Shown: positions 47,352-55,665 of the stretch, piece by piece
Layout: every line of letters begins with the position of its first letter
How positions within the stretch are numbered: the stretch's first letter is position 1
Source of the DNA: Streptomyces oceani
Lineage (GTDB): Bacteria; Actinomycetota; Actinomycetes; Streptomycetales; Streptomycetaceae
NCBI RefSeq assembly: GCF_001751245.1
Contig: NZ_LJGU01000148.1
Coordinates: forward strand, 22,106 to 86,105
DNA: 64,000 nt
Direction of reading: 5' to 3'
Position numbers and translations under genes: made by a program
The notes under the pieces: model-generated
Seen by the model: only the letters and a program-made list of their open reading frames with translations
Databases searched by the model: none
What the model was told of the DNA's origin: nothing

Positions 47352-48302
47352 ATGGACGTCACTGCCGTGCGGACCTTCGTCACCGTCGTGGACGCGGGAC
47401 AGTTCCAGGAGGCCGCCACCGATCTGTCGATCACCCCGCAGGCGGTGTCCAAGCGCGTTGCCACGCTGGAGACCGAGCTTGGTGTCCAGCTCTTCACCCG
47501 GGACGCGCGCGGAGCGCGGACCACCATCGACGGGCAGGCGTTCCTGCCCCACGCCCGTGCGTTCCTCCAGGCCGCCGAACGGGCCGTCACCTCGGTGCGA
47601 CCAGGCAGCCGGACGTTGCGTGTCGACGTTATCGGCCGCCAACTCTCCCTGGCGGGTATGCTGCGCGGCTTCCACCTGGCCCATCCCCAGACCGCGTTGG
47701 ATGTCGTGACGCTGTTCGACTCCGACGCGGCCGTCGCCGCGGTGCGGGCGGGGACGATCGACGCGACTTTTCGTGCCGTGACCATGCCGGGCCGGCGGCT
47801 GCCCCGCGGCGTGGAAGCCACCGCCGTCTTCGACGAACCGCTGCACCTGTTCACCGGACCCGGACACGAGTTCGCGAACGCCACCGCGATCACTCCCGCC
47901 CAGCTCGCCGGCCGCCGGATCTGGATGCCCGGGAACCGGCCCGGCACCGAGTGGGCCGCCTATTACGACGACCTCGCCGCCGCCTTCGGCTTCGTCATCG
48001 ACTCGGTCGGCCCGGACTTCGGGATCGAGCCCCTGCTCGACACCATCGCCGACTCCACGACCTTGGCCACTTTCGTCGGCGAACAGACCCCCCTCGTCTG
48101 GCCCGCCGACCACGGCCTGCGCCGTATCCCCATCAAGGACCCCACCCCGGTCTACCCCCACTTCCTGATCTGGAGCGGCGACAATCCGCATCCCGCCCTG
48201 GCCGTCCTACGCCGCTACCTCACCGCCGCCTACCCCGGCCGCCTTGGCAGCGGGATCTGGGCCCCAGCGTGGACCCATCCCGTACGACCTGAACGCGCCT
48301 GA
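47352..48302 (+). CDS. LysR-family transcriptional regulator
   Basis: 316 residues from the ATG at 47352 (AGGA eight nt upstream; ATG 47343 gives three more). N-terminal winged helix (MDVTAVRTFVTVVDAGQFQEAA, then LSITPQAVSKRVATLETELG). Effector-binding domain follows (about 90-300). Faces the acetyltransferase gene across the repeats at 47244-47333, so it probably activates or represses that gene in response to a sugar-like ligand. The ligand is an inference. Confidence 0.9.
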   Translation: MDVTAVRTFVTVVDAGQFQEAATDLSITPQAVSKRVATLETELGVQLFTRDARGARTTIDGQAFLPHARAFLQAAERAVTSVRPGSRTLRVDVIGRQLSLAGMLRGFHLAHPQTALDVVTLFDSDAAVAAVRAGTIDATFRAVTMPGRRLPRGVEATAVFDEPLHLFTGPGHEFANATAITPAQLAGRRIWMPGNRPGTEWAAYYDDLAAAFGFVIDSVGPDFGIEPLLDTIADSTTLATFVGEQTPLVWPADHGLRRIPIKDPTPVYPHFLIWSGDNPHPALAVLRRYLTAAYPGRLGSGIWAPAWTHPVRPERA

Positions 48303-48760
48303 CTCCCGCCCACGAACAAACCAGTGGCACGACCAGAGTCCGGCCCACCCCACCGCATGTCGCGTCCGACTCTGCTCCGACATCAGCCCTGGTTCCGACC
48401 GAAACATGTACGAAGTCTGGAGGTCCTCAGCTTCGCTGCCCCGGGCGGCAGTTCCGTGAACCGCGGTTCTTCTCGTTGGTCGCGACCACCACTGGGAGGG
48501 CCCACCCTTCGCATCCGTACCGTGCGGCTTCCCCGCCACGAGGACACGCACGCGGTTGGCGCTTCGCCGGTGACTGGTACGCCGGACACCTGGCTCCGGG
48601 CTACACCCGCCGCGCCCCTACCGTCGCCGGGACCTACTTCGCCGCGGTCGGCCTGCCCGGCTCCTTCTGGCCATGCCCGACTGAGACCCGTATGCCGACC
48701 TGCGCTCCGCGCGGAGCCATGCCAGGAGGGACGGTGGACCTCCGCACGTCCAGCCGGCAG
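48303..48760. other. Gene-free stretch after lysR
   Basis: 458 nt with short frames in every phase and no domain recognised. Together with the Lrp and LysE remnants that follow, it looks like a scar of deletion or recombination. Confidence 0.5.
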
Positions 48761-48964
48761 CTATTCGGGCAGTGGTCTGTCCTGGACCACGTTCTTCATG
48801 ACAAGGGTCGAAGTCAGGCGTTGGACGCCAGGGAGTCGAGCGAGCTGCTGGTCGTAGAGCTGTTGGAGCGCGGTCAGGTCGGTGGTTGCGACCCGCAGGA
48901 GATAGTCAGGCTCTCCGAACAGGCGCTGAGCCTGGAGCACGTGCGGGACGGCGGTCACGGCCTC
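48761..48964 (-). pseudogene. C-terminal stub of an Lrp/AsnC-family regulator
   Basis: About 67 codons encode the end of the Lrp ligand-binding (RAM) domain: VPHVLQAQRLFGEPDYLLRV and LQQLYDQQLARLPGV then STLVMKNVVQDRPLPE to a normal stop. The helix-turn-helix half, about 80 residues, is missing: an in-frame stop lies at 48965-48967. It abuts the LysE exporter gene head to head, which is the normal lrp-lysE layout with the 5' end of lrp removed. Confidence 0.75.
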
Positions 48965-48981
48965 TCAAGAGGGGACGATCG

Positions 48982-49710
48982 ATAAACACCGCCACGTTGG
49001 CTGCCTTCCTAGCGGTAGATCTGTTGCTGGTCTTCACTCCGGGTGCGGACTGGGCCTACGCGATCTCTGCCGGACTGCGGGAACGCGCGGTCGCTCCCGC
49101 CGTTGTCGGGCTGGTCGCCGGACATGCGGCCTATGCACTGGTGGCCGTCGCGGGCTTCGCGGTGATCGTGGCAAGCTCACCCGCCGCACTCACCGCCTTG
49201 ACCGTGGCCGTGGCCGGCTACCTGCTGTGGCTCGGCTGGGGCGTCCTGCGGCAACCGGTCGTTCCGGCAGCCACCGGAAGGAGCACGAATAGCTCCCGCA
49301 TGCAGGTCATGCTCAAAGGGGCCGGGATCAGCGGACTGAACCCGAAGGCGCTCCTGTTGTACTTCTCGCTGTTCCCGCAGTTCAACGACTCCGCCGACGG
49401 CTGGCCGGTTGCCGCGCAGACCGGGCTGCTCAGCACGGTGCATCTGACCGCGTGCACCGTCGTCTACCTGGCCGTCGGCGTTCTGGCCCGCACAGTCCTG
49501 AACGCACGGCCCTCGGCCTCCCAGAAGGCATTACGGCCGCCGAGCTCAAGCCGTACCTCCATGCTCGCGCATGGCGCAGCGACGCGGCCCACCTTCTGGA
49601 CACGCCCCCCGATGCCCTCGCCGCCGAACTGGTCACGACCATGCTCGCCAGCGGCGCGATCGTCCTGCGTGAGGGACGTCTGCACGCCGCCGCCGATCAC
49701 ACCCCGGTGA
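48982..49710 (+). pseudogene. LysE-family exporter with lost start codon and replaced C-terminus
   Basis: The LysE/RhtB fold is clear (TLAAFLAVDLLLVFTPGADWAYAISAG, then GLNPKALLLYFSLFPQF), an amino-acid exporter. Where the start would be, an ATA follows AGAGGGG at a ribosome-site distance, so ATG probably became ATA. The family similarity stops near 49528 (ARPSASQK), before the last membrane helix, and the frame runs on into an unrelated Ser/Pro/Arg-rich tail from another gene fragment, including a TTA codon. Initiation at an upstream TTG (48886) would still make a chimera. Confidence 0.65.
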
Positions 49711-49769
49711 CGGCCGACGCTCTGCGCCTCCCCTACCCCCGCGCCTGGCCGGCGGCCGAAGCACACTGA
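49524..49769 (+). pseudogene. C-terminal fragment of an unidentified protein
   Basis: About 80 codons, in a frame different from the LysE remnant, read EGITAAELKPYLHARAW...LVTTMLASGAIVLREGRLHAAADHTP to a stop; the composition looks like real coding sequence with a winged-helix-like end. It has no start of its own and overlaps the aberrant LysE tail, which suggests a fusion of two broken genes. Family not recognised. Confidence 0.5.
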
Positions 49770-50280
49770 CACGCGCGCCGCCTGCGTTGGAGGCATCGAT
49801 CCGGATCGAATCCCCGCGCGGTGCTGCCTGGGCGAAGCTGGGCCGCGATGTCACCCCACGCAACCAAACCGGAAGACCAGATGCTGGCTCGAGGAAGAGG
49901 CGGGCATCTCGGCCGCGTCAAACCCTGAAACAGGCACCACGCACCATGAGTACGGCTGACATGCCAGCCAACGCCCAATTGTCGAGGCTGCTCCTCCCCA
50001 GTTGCTGAGCCAAGGCGGAATTTCACGACGGCAGACAGCACCACCCTCCGAGCGCCGCAAGGTCCTGTGCAAGAGGCCACTTGGACAGGGAAAACGCAAC
50101 TTAGACATGGCCCGCGGAGGCAGCTACCTTCACCTGGTCTTCGGCGATCGCCCACGGTCGCACCGGAGTTCCTTCAGGCTGAGGCGCCCGTGAGGGGTTG
50201 GTCAGCCCCATGAATCCTCGCTCCCATGCGTAAGCCACCGAACGGGTACCCATCAGGCACCCCCAACCAGGGAGAGACGC
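49770..50280. other. Gene-free region before the DUF3291 gene
   Basis: 511 nt, lower in GC than its surroundings. A short frame MSTADMPANAQLSRLLLPSC (49946-50008) exists but has no support. No gene is called. Confidence 0.5.
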
Positions 50281-50838
50281 ATGCCCCACCTTGCGCTGTA
50301 CACATTCGGCGTCCTGAAGTCGCCTCTTGCCGATCCCGCACCTCTCACACGCGAATTCCACGACAGCGGCGAGGCCGTCTACCAGAAGATCAGCCAGCAC
50401 CCCGGATACCTCGCCCACGCCAAAGCGGCAGACGGCGCCCGGGGAACTTTCTTCGACTTGGACTGGGGTGCTTGGGGAGAGTTCGCCGTACCGCCCTGGT
50501 ACGGCAAGGGTCGTACCGTGGAAACCATCGCCCTGGCCACGACCCTCTCACTCTGGACCGACCTGCGCCCCGCCTTCGACGCCATCTACACCGGTCTGCA
50601 CCGTGAGGCGCTGAACAGGCGTTACGACTGGTTCGAGAGGACAGGACACCCGAGTTACGTGTTCTGGTGGGTCTCCGACGGAACGATACCCACCTGGCAA
50701 GACGGGGTTTCCCGGCTGGAACACCTCCATGACCACGGCCCCGCGCCACACGCCTTCACTTTCCACCACTCGTTCGACCCGGACGGTACTCCGACCCGGA
50801 TCAAAGGAATCCAGCCGAAGAGCGACCACGTTCGCTGA
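50281..50838 (+). CDS. DUF3291-family protein
   Basis: 185 residues of a family of unknown function related to small ferredoxin-like monooxygenase folds. Recognisable parts are MPHLALYTFGVLKSPLADP, TTLSLWTDLRPAFDAIYTGLHREAL, FERTGHPSYVFWWV and RLEHLHDHGPAPHAFTF. ATG 50281 with GGGAGAG upstream. It is the one intact gene in this part of the patch besides lysR and the acetyltransferase. Function unknown. Confidence 0.8.
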   Translation: MPHLALYTFGVLKSPLADPAPLTREFHDSGEAVYQKISQHPGYLAHAKAADGARGTFFDLDWGAWGEFAVPPWYGKGRTVETIALATTLSLWTDLRPAFDAIYTGLHREALNRRYDWFERTGHPSYVFWWVSDGTIPTWQDGVSRLEHLHDHGPAPHAFTFHHSFDPDGTPTRIKGIQPKSDHVR

Positions 50839-51286
50839 CAAGGACGCCTGAACGACCTTTTTCGCTGTCAAAGAGTCTCGATCTAATGAGGCCCCAAAGA
50901 AGCTGTACATTACCAACTTCCATGTCATGCGCCGACGCTGTGAGAAGGAACTTTCGGGTTACCCTCACGCTCTGGCACACTGCTGCTGTCCGTGCCCATA
51001 CGTCATGATTCCTGATGTACGTGAATCGCGGGCAGTTACGTGTCCAATCTCGAGCGAGCATGAGCAGCCGACGACTCCTCAAACTCCACGGCCCGCCGAG
51101 TCCACGGAAATGTGAAGCCACCGTCGGCTCGAACACCCAACATCTGACTCGCGCGAAAGCCGCCTTACCGAGGGTTGGCCTATGGGGGTCTACTCACGAT
51201 CTGACCGCCCATTCGCGGCGGTTCGACCACCACCTGGCCATCATTTCTGAGATCTGGCCACGAAATCTGAGAACCCACAAGGTCGC
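50839..51286. other. Gene-free region after the DUF3291 gene, 3' flank of dnaB
   Basis: 448 nt with a lower GC content than the core genes and no recognised gene or hairpin. Short open frames on both strands have no family match. Possibly more remnant DNA. Confidence 0.5.
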
Positions 51287-54200
51287 TCACATGCCGTTCG
51301 CCATGTCCTGGAAGCGAGAATAGTGCCCCTGGAAGGCGACGGTGATGGTCGCCGTGGGACCGTTCCGGTGCTTCGCGACGATCAGGTCCGCCTCGCCCGC
51401 ACGCGGCGACTCCTTCTCGTACGCGTCCTCTCGGTGCAGCAGGATCACCATGTCGGCGTCCTGCTCGATACTGTTGTGGGCGGCGATGCCGTCAGCGATG
51501 AAGTTGTGCGTGCCTTTGACCGTCGCGTCGTAGACCGGCTGCTCTCCGAGCGGTTCGATCTCCACCACCCGGTCCCAGAACACGTCGTCGCTCGCGACAG
51601 CCCGCGGCTCCGCCGAGTCCTGTCCCTCCGCACAACGCTGCCTGCGCTCCCGCGCGTCGCGGCTCTCGTACGGGGCGGCGCCACCGGGCTCCGTACCGAC
51701 GGCGTCCCGGACCGGGCGCTCCGTGGCACCCGGGAGGCGTTCGGCCTCGACGAGGCCCCACGCCTCTCGGGACGGGGAGTCGACCTGCGTGCTCGCGGCC
51801 CGGTCGTCGAGTTCGGTCCCGAGGCCGGCGGCGGTCCCATCGCGCTGACCATGCACCCCGATATGCCGACAGAAGGCGCGCGTACCCGGCCCGTCGGAGA
51901 CGTCCACCTCGTAACGGGGGTGCTCAAGCCCCTGGTCGGTGGTGTCCTCCCTGATCCACGCGATGATCCCGAAGCGGGAGAGCAGGCGGGCGACGCCGTC
52001 AGCGAGCGGACGGCTCGTCGTGGAGTAGAAGACCCGGGGTCCCTGCCGCTCATCCGGCTTCGGAAGCCACACGCTGCCCTCCGTGGCCCACAGGTGTCGG
52101 AGGAACGTGGCCACCTCGTCGTCGCTGGCGGAGTACAACGCGTCGGGGATCCGCGCCTCGTACGCCCGCAGATCCTCGATGCCCAGTTCGGCGAACCACA
52201 CGTGCAGCGGATCACGCCTGCCGGGCGGGCACGTGTGCGGCGCTGGAAGGTAGCTGCGCCACCACGCACCCCGTGCGACGCGTCGCGGTGTGACCCCGAA
52301 CTCCGCGGCTGCCGCCGCCTCGACGAAGTCCAGGTTGGCCTCGTCCCGCGACGTGTAGTGGACGGGCCGCTCTCCGAGCACGCATCCTTCGCCGAGGAGG
52401 TGAGCGAGCAAGCCGATCCGGTGCTCCGACCAGCCGAGCCCCGACCCGACCGGCTCGGGAGTACGTCGGGGGACGGCGATCCGATCCCCCGTGGCGAGGT
52501 CGTCCAGCGGCGTCCAGCCGCCGAAGGTCAAAAACGGGTGGTTTCCGGTCGCCTTGACCTCCCGTCCCGAGGCGAGGCGAAGCCGATGAACTGGCTTGGT
52601 GCCCGAGGAGAACACGTTGGTGATCGGCGCGGGCGTCAGGCGGCGGTGTTCGTCCAGCGACCACACCAGCACGCCCTCGTATCCGCCGGACATGAGCTGC
52701 CGGAAGGAGACGGGTGCGCCGGTGTCCGCCCGCAGGACCGTCGTGTCAGCGGTCAGGCAGCCACTCTCCCGCAGGTCCGAGACCATCGGCTTCTTGTCCG
52801 TACGCTGCTCCGGACCACGGTTGAGCTGGGAGAGCGCGACGACCGGCACCTCCAGCTCCTTCGCGAGCAGCTTGAGGTTACGGGACATCTCCGAGACCTC
52901 CTGCTGCCGGCTCTCCGGACGCCGCGAGCCGCCGGTCTGCATCAGCTGGAGATAGTCGATGACGACCAGATGCAGGTCGTTGCGCTGCTTCAGGCGCCGA
53001 CACTTGGCCCGGATCTCCATCATCGACAGATTCGGCGAATCGTCGATGTAGAGCGGCGCGTCAGTGACCCCCGCCATCTGACGGGCCAGTCGCGTCCAGT
53101 CGTCATCGGTCATGTTGCCCGAGCGCATGTGATGCAGCGCCACCCGGGCCTCCGCCGACAGCAGCCGCATCGCGATCTCGTTTCGCCCCATCTCCAGCGA
53201 GAAGATCACGCTGGGCAGGTTGCTCTTGATCGAGCAGGCGCGGGCGAAGTCCAGCGCCAGCGTGGAGTTGTGCGTGGGGATCATCGACTCGCCGGCCAGA
53301 TACATGTGCGCGGCGTTGTCCACCCGTACGCAGGCCACCGGCACGCTCGGCACCGGCCGCACCACGGTGACGTAACGGCCACCACGGCTCGGAACGTGCT
53401 CCCGGGCGACCTCCTTGTGCGCCAGGCGCTTGCGCTCCAGCCGGAAGACGTCCTCGGACGTGCTGAAGACCAGGACGTACGACGCGGTCCGCCCCAGCCC
53501 GTCCTCCGGAGCGAACACCTCACAGCCGTGCCCCAGGCCGACGATCAACTCCCGTACGTCCTCCGCCAGTCGCCGCCCCGGCACGCTCAGGCGTACGGCC
53601 CCGTCGCCAGCGGGCCAACCGGCGACGTCCAGCAAACCCGCCAACAGGGCACGCCGCCGCTCCACCGGACCCCGGGCGTACGCCACGGGAACGTGCTGGT
53701 CACCCAGCACGCCCAGACAGGCGAGCCGCTCCTCGAACACGGCATGCCGCGCACCGCAAACAGCGCAAACACCGCGCCGCTCGCACCGCGTCGGAGTCGG
53801 GGACACCGCCGGCTGGCACAGGTCGTACGTCCCCCTGCCCGTCTCCCGCATATCGCAGCCCTCGGCCTCGACACCCGGGATGATCTCGGGATCGACACCG
53901 CCGACCCGCGCCGCACCCGCGTGGCCCCCCGCGAGCCACACTCCGAGCACGTACGCCGGTACCGAAACCGGCGGCGGCTGCTCCGCGGTCGTCAACGGCG
54001 GGGCGTTCCGCACCCAGTGGGTCGGCCGCCGGTCCGTGCCCGTCCCGCGCAGGCTCTCGGCGATCTCGCGCGTCGTACGCACGGCGGGCTCCCCGCCCGC
54101 GTACGCCTCGCCCCCGCGGGTGTCGGTCAGCCACTGGTGCTCGGCATCGGCGACCACGGTGGTGCCGTCGTCGAAACCGACCTCGAAACACGGACGGCCC

Positions 54201-55168
54201 GTCATCACCCCACTGACGGCGGTCACCCGGGTGGGGTGGCCGTCGGCGCCGATCAGCAGGTCACCGACCCCCACCTCCCCCATGGTCGTCCAGCCCCGCG
54301 GCGTGGGCAGCGGGGTGTCCAGCGCGAGCGCCTTCCCCATGGCGGGCCGTGCGGCCACCACGACCATCTGTCCGGGATGCAGGCCGTTCGTCAGCGAGTC
54401 GAGATCGGTGAAGCCGGTGGGCACACCCGTCATCTGACCACTGCGGGATCCGATGGCCTCGATCTCGTCGAGCGCGCCCTCCATGATCTCGGCCAGCGGG
54501 AGATAGTCCTCGCTGGTCTGCTCCTCGGTGACGGCGTAGATCTCGGCCTGCGCGGAGTTGACGATCTCGTCGACGTCGCCGTCCGCGGCGTATCCCATCT
54601 GGGTGATCCGAGTACCGGCCTCCACCAAACGACGCAGCACCGCCTGCTCGTGGACGATCTCCGCGTAGTACTCGGCGTTCGCCGCGGTCGGCACGGACTG
54701 CACCAGCGAGTGCAGATAACCGGGGCCGCCGACCCGACCGATGTCCCCCCGCTTCGTCAGCTCCGCGGCGATGGTGATCGGGTCGGCGGGCTCGCCCTTG
54801 GCGTACAGGTCGAGGATCGCCTGATAGACCGTCTGATGCGCGGGGCGATAGAAGTCGTGCCCCTTCAGCACCTCCACGACGTCCGCGATCGCGTCCTTGG
54901 ACAGCAGCATGCCGCCCAGGACGGACTGCTCCGCGTCCAGGTCCTGGGGCGGCACACGCTCGAAGGTCACCGGCGCCGTCCAGGCCCCGCCGTCCCGGCC
55001 ACGCTCGTGCTGCTCTGCCGTCGATGCGCCCGAGGAGCCCGGGGACCCCCGTGATCCTGAGGAGTCCGGTGTGCCGTTCCGTCGCTGGGCGGAGAGCGGG
55101 ACGGGGCCAGCGGCACCGTCCATCTCAACCGCCCAATGGTCCTCGAGGTGATCGGGCTGCTGGGTCAC
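51287..55168 (-). CDS. dnaB: Replicative DNA helicase DnaB interrupted by two inteins
   Basis: The 1293-residue precursor would splice to a 509-residue helicase. Extein 1, residues 1-279, has a disordered tail (1-65), the N-terminal primase-binding domain and the Walker A start PAMGK. Intein 1 is residues 280-634. Extein 2 (635-803) begins STLALDFARACS, completing GK-ST, and has the Walker B region LHLVVIDYLQLM and QLNRGPEQRTDKKPMVSDLRESG. Intein 2 is residues 804-1232. Extein 3 (1233-1293) is SIEQDADMVILLHRED to the end. GTG 55166-55168 with GGAGGAG upstream. Unwinds DNA ahead of the replisome; both insertions interrupt sites essential for ATP hydrolysis, so helicase activity requires splicing. 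Opposite-strand frames of over 1000 codons across this gene are shadows. Confidence 0.95.
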   Translation of the reverse strand: MTQQPDHLEDHWAVEMDGAAGPVPLSAQRRNGTPDSSGSRGSPGSSGASTAEQHERGRDGGAWTAPVTFERVPPQDLDAEQSVLGGMLLSKDAIADVVEVLKGHDFYRPAHQTVYQAILDLYAKGEPADPITIAAELTKRGDIGRVGGPGYLHSLVQSVPTAANAEYYAEIVHEQAVLRRLVEAGTRITQMGYAADGDVDEIVNSAQAEIYAVTEEQTSEDYLPLAEIMEGALDEIEAIGSRSGQMTGVPTGFTDLDSLTNGLHPGQMVVVAARPAMGKALALDTPLPTPRGWTTMGEVGVGDLLIGADGHPTRVTAVSGVMTGRPCFEVGFDDGTTVVADAEHQWLTDTRGGEAYAGGEPAVRTTREIAESLRGTGTDRRPTHWVRNAPPLTTAEQPPPVSVPAYVLGVWLAGGHAGAARVGGVDPEIIPGVEAEGCDMRETGRGTYDLCQPAVSPTPTRCERRGVCAVCGARHAVFEERLACLGVLGDQHVPVAYARGPVERRRALLAGLLDVAGWPAGDGAVRLSVPGRRLAEDVRELIVGLGHGCEVFAPEDGLGRTASYVLVFSTSEDVFRLERKRLAHKEVAREHVPSRGGRYVTVVRPVPSVPVACVRVDNAAHMYLAGESMIPTHNSTLALDFARACSIKSNLPSVIFSLEMGRNEIAMRLLSAEARVALHHMRSGNMTDDDWTRLARQMAGVTDAPLYIDDSPNLSMMEIRAKCRRLKQRNDLHLVVIDYLQLMQTGGSRRPESRQQEVSEMSRNLKLLAKELEVPVVALSQLNRGPEQRTDKKPMVSDLRESGCLTADTTVLRADTGAPVSFRQLMSGGYEGVLVWSLDEHRRLTPAPITNVFSSGTKPVHRLRLASGREVKATGNHPFLTFGGWTPLDDLATGDRIAVPRRTPEPVGSGLGWSEHRIGLLAHLLGEGCVLGERPVHYTSRDEANLDFVEAAAAAEFGVTPRRVARGAWWRSYLPAPHTCPPGRRDPLHVWFAELGIEDLRAYEARIPDALYSASDDEVATFLRHLWATEGSVWLPKPDERQGPRVFYSTTSRPLADGVARLLSRFGIIAWIREDTTDQGLEHPRYEVDVSDGPGTRAFCRHIGVHGQRDGTAAGLGTELDDRAASTQVDSPSREAWGLVEAERLPGATERPVRDAVGTEPGGAAPYESRDARERRQRCAEGQDSAEPRAVASDDVFWDRVVEIEPLGEQPVYDATVKGTHNFIADGIAAHNSIEQDADMVILLHREDAYEKESPRAGEADLIVAKHRNGPTATITVAFQGHYSRFQDMANGM
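51473..52759 (-). mobile_element. Intein 2 in DnaB, class 1 type with LAGLIDADG homing domain
   Basis: 429 residues (precursor 804-1232), between RESG and SIEQDAD, the same site as known cyanobacterial and mycobacterial DnaB inteins. Cys804 is the nucleophile (CLTADTTV), block B is T874-G-N-H877, block F is VYDATVKGTHNFIADGIAAHN with His-Asn end and Ser +1. LAGLIDADG motifs LLAHLLGEG (about 920-928) and FLRHLWATEG (about 1022-1031) keep their catalytic acids, so the endonuclease may be active. Between about 1105 and 1195 is an Arg/Glu/Ala-rich, probably disordered stretch unusual for an intein. Confidence 0.9.
53267..54331 (-). mobile_element. Intein 1 in DnaB P-loop, class 3 type (Ala-initiated)
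   Basis: 355 residues (precursor 280-634). It starts with Ala instead of Cys or Ser, inserted between Lys and Ser of the Walker A GK-S. The class 3 Trp-Cys-Thr triad is present: W346 two residues after the block B His (H344, EHQW), C613 in block F (VACVRVDN), T632 before the terminal H633-N634 (PTHN). The central domain is LAGLIDADG-derived but its two catalytic acids are replaced (LGVWLAGG, acid to G414; AGLLDVAG, acid to A516), so the homing endonuclease is probably dead. It also carries a Cys-rich insertion with C462, C468, C471 and H475. Confidence 0.85.
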
Positions 55169-55665
55169 CGTGCGCCTCCTCCCACTCGTCGTCCAGCCGG
55201 CGGACGATTCCCACGCCGTGCCTCTTTCCTACGCCGCGCCTCTGACAACGCGAGGCTTCCGACGCCGCTTGCGGCAGGGCGCAACCAGCTGAGGCCGGTG
55301 GAGGCCAGCCGAGAACGAGGTGAAGACCAGGCGACGACACATGGGCGTCGAGCTACGTTATGTGGGTCGGGGGCGCCCGAACAATCAGGTTATCCACAGG
55401 GGGTGTGGACAGTACGGCAAGAGTTGTGGAGAAGTCGGGCCAAGCTGTGCACGACACGGTGGACAGCACTGTGGAGGACTCTGCCAGAGCTCCCACATCA
55501 AGCATCTGACCTGCTGTTATCGCATCCACTGCCTGTGCGCGGAAAAAACTGCGAAGCTCGTCCACGGACGGCGGCACCCCACCGTCGACGCCACGACCGC
55601 GACCAGCTTTCGTAATGACTCATCATGAGTTGTGTCTATTACTTGTGGATGTTTGAATCGAACCT
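55169..55665. promoter_or_regulatory. dnaB-MATE gap with a group of DnaA-box-like sites
   Basis: 497 nt between divergent genes. TTATCCACA is at 55390-55398 (perfect), with CTGTCCACA at 55404-55412 (minus strand) and TTCTCCACA at 55425-55433 (minus), both within the looser Streptomyces consensus, and weaker ones at 55468-55476 and 55644-55652. No gene is seen. Promoters of dnaB and the MATE gene must lie here. Confidence 0.55.

Noticed and set aside
50839-51286. Transposase remnant in the gap after the DUF3291 gene
   Set aside because: Short frames on both strands showed no transposase motif and no terminal inverted repeats were found.
53281-54290. Independent nuclease gene inside dnaB
   Set aside because: The frame is continuous with dnaB and has the splice-junction residues, so it is an intein domain, not a separate gene.
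51323-55054. Plus-strand open frame of about 1240 codons across dnaB
   Set aside because: Shadow of dnaB and its inteins on the minus strand; composition is Arg/Pro/His-rich with no family signal.
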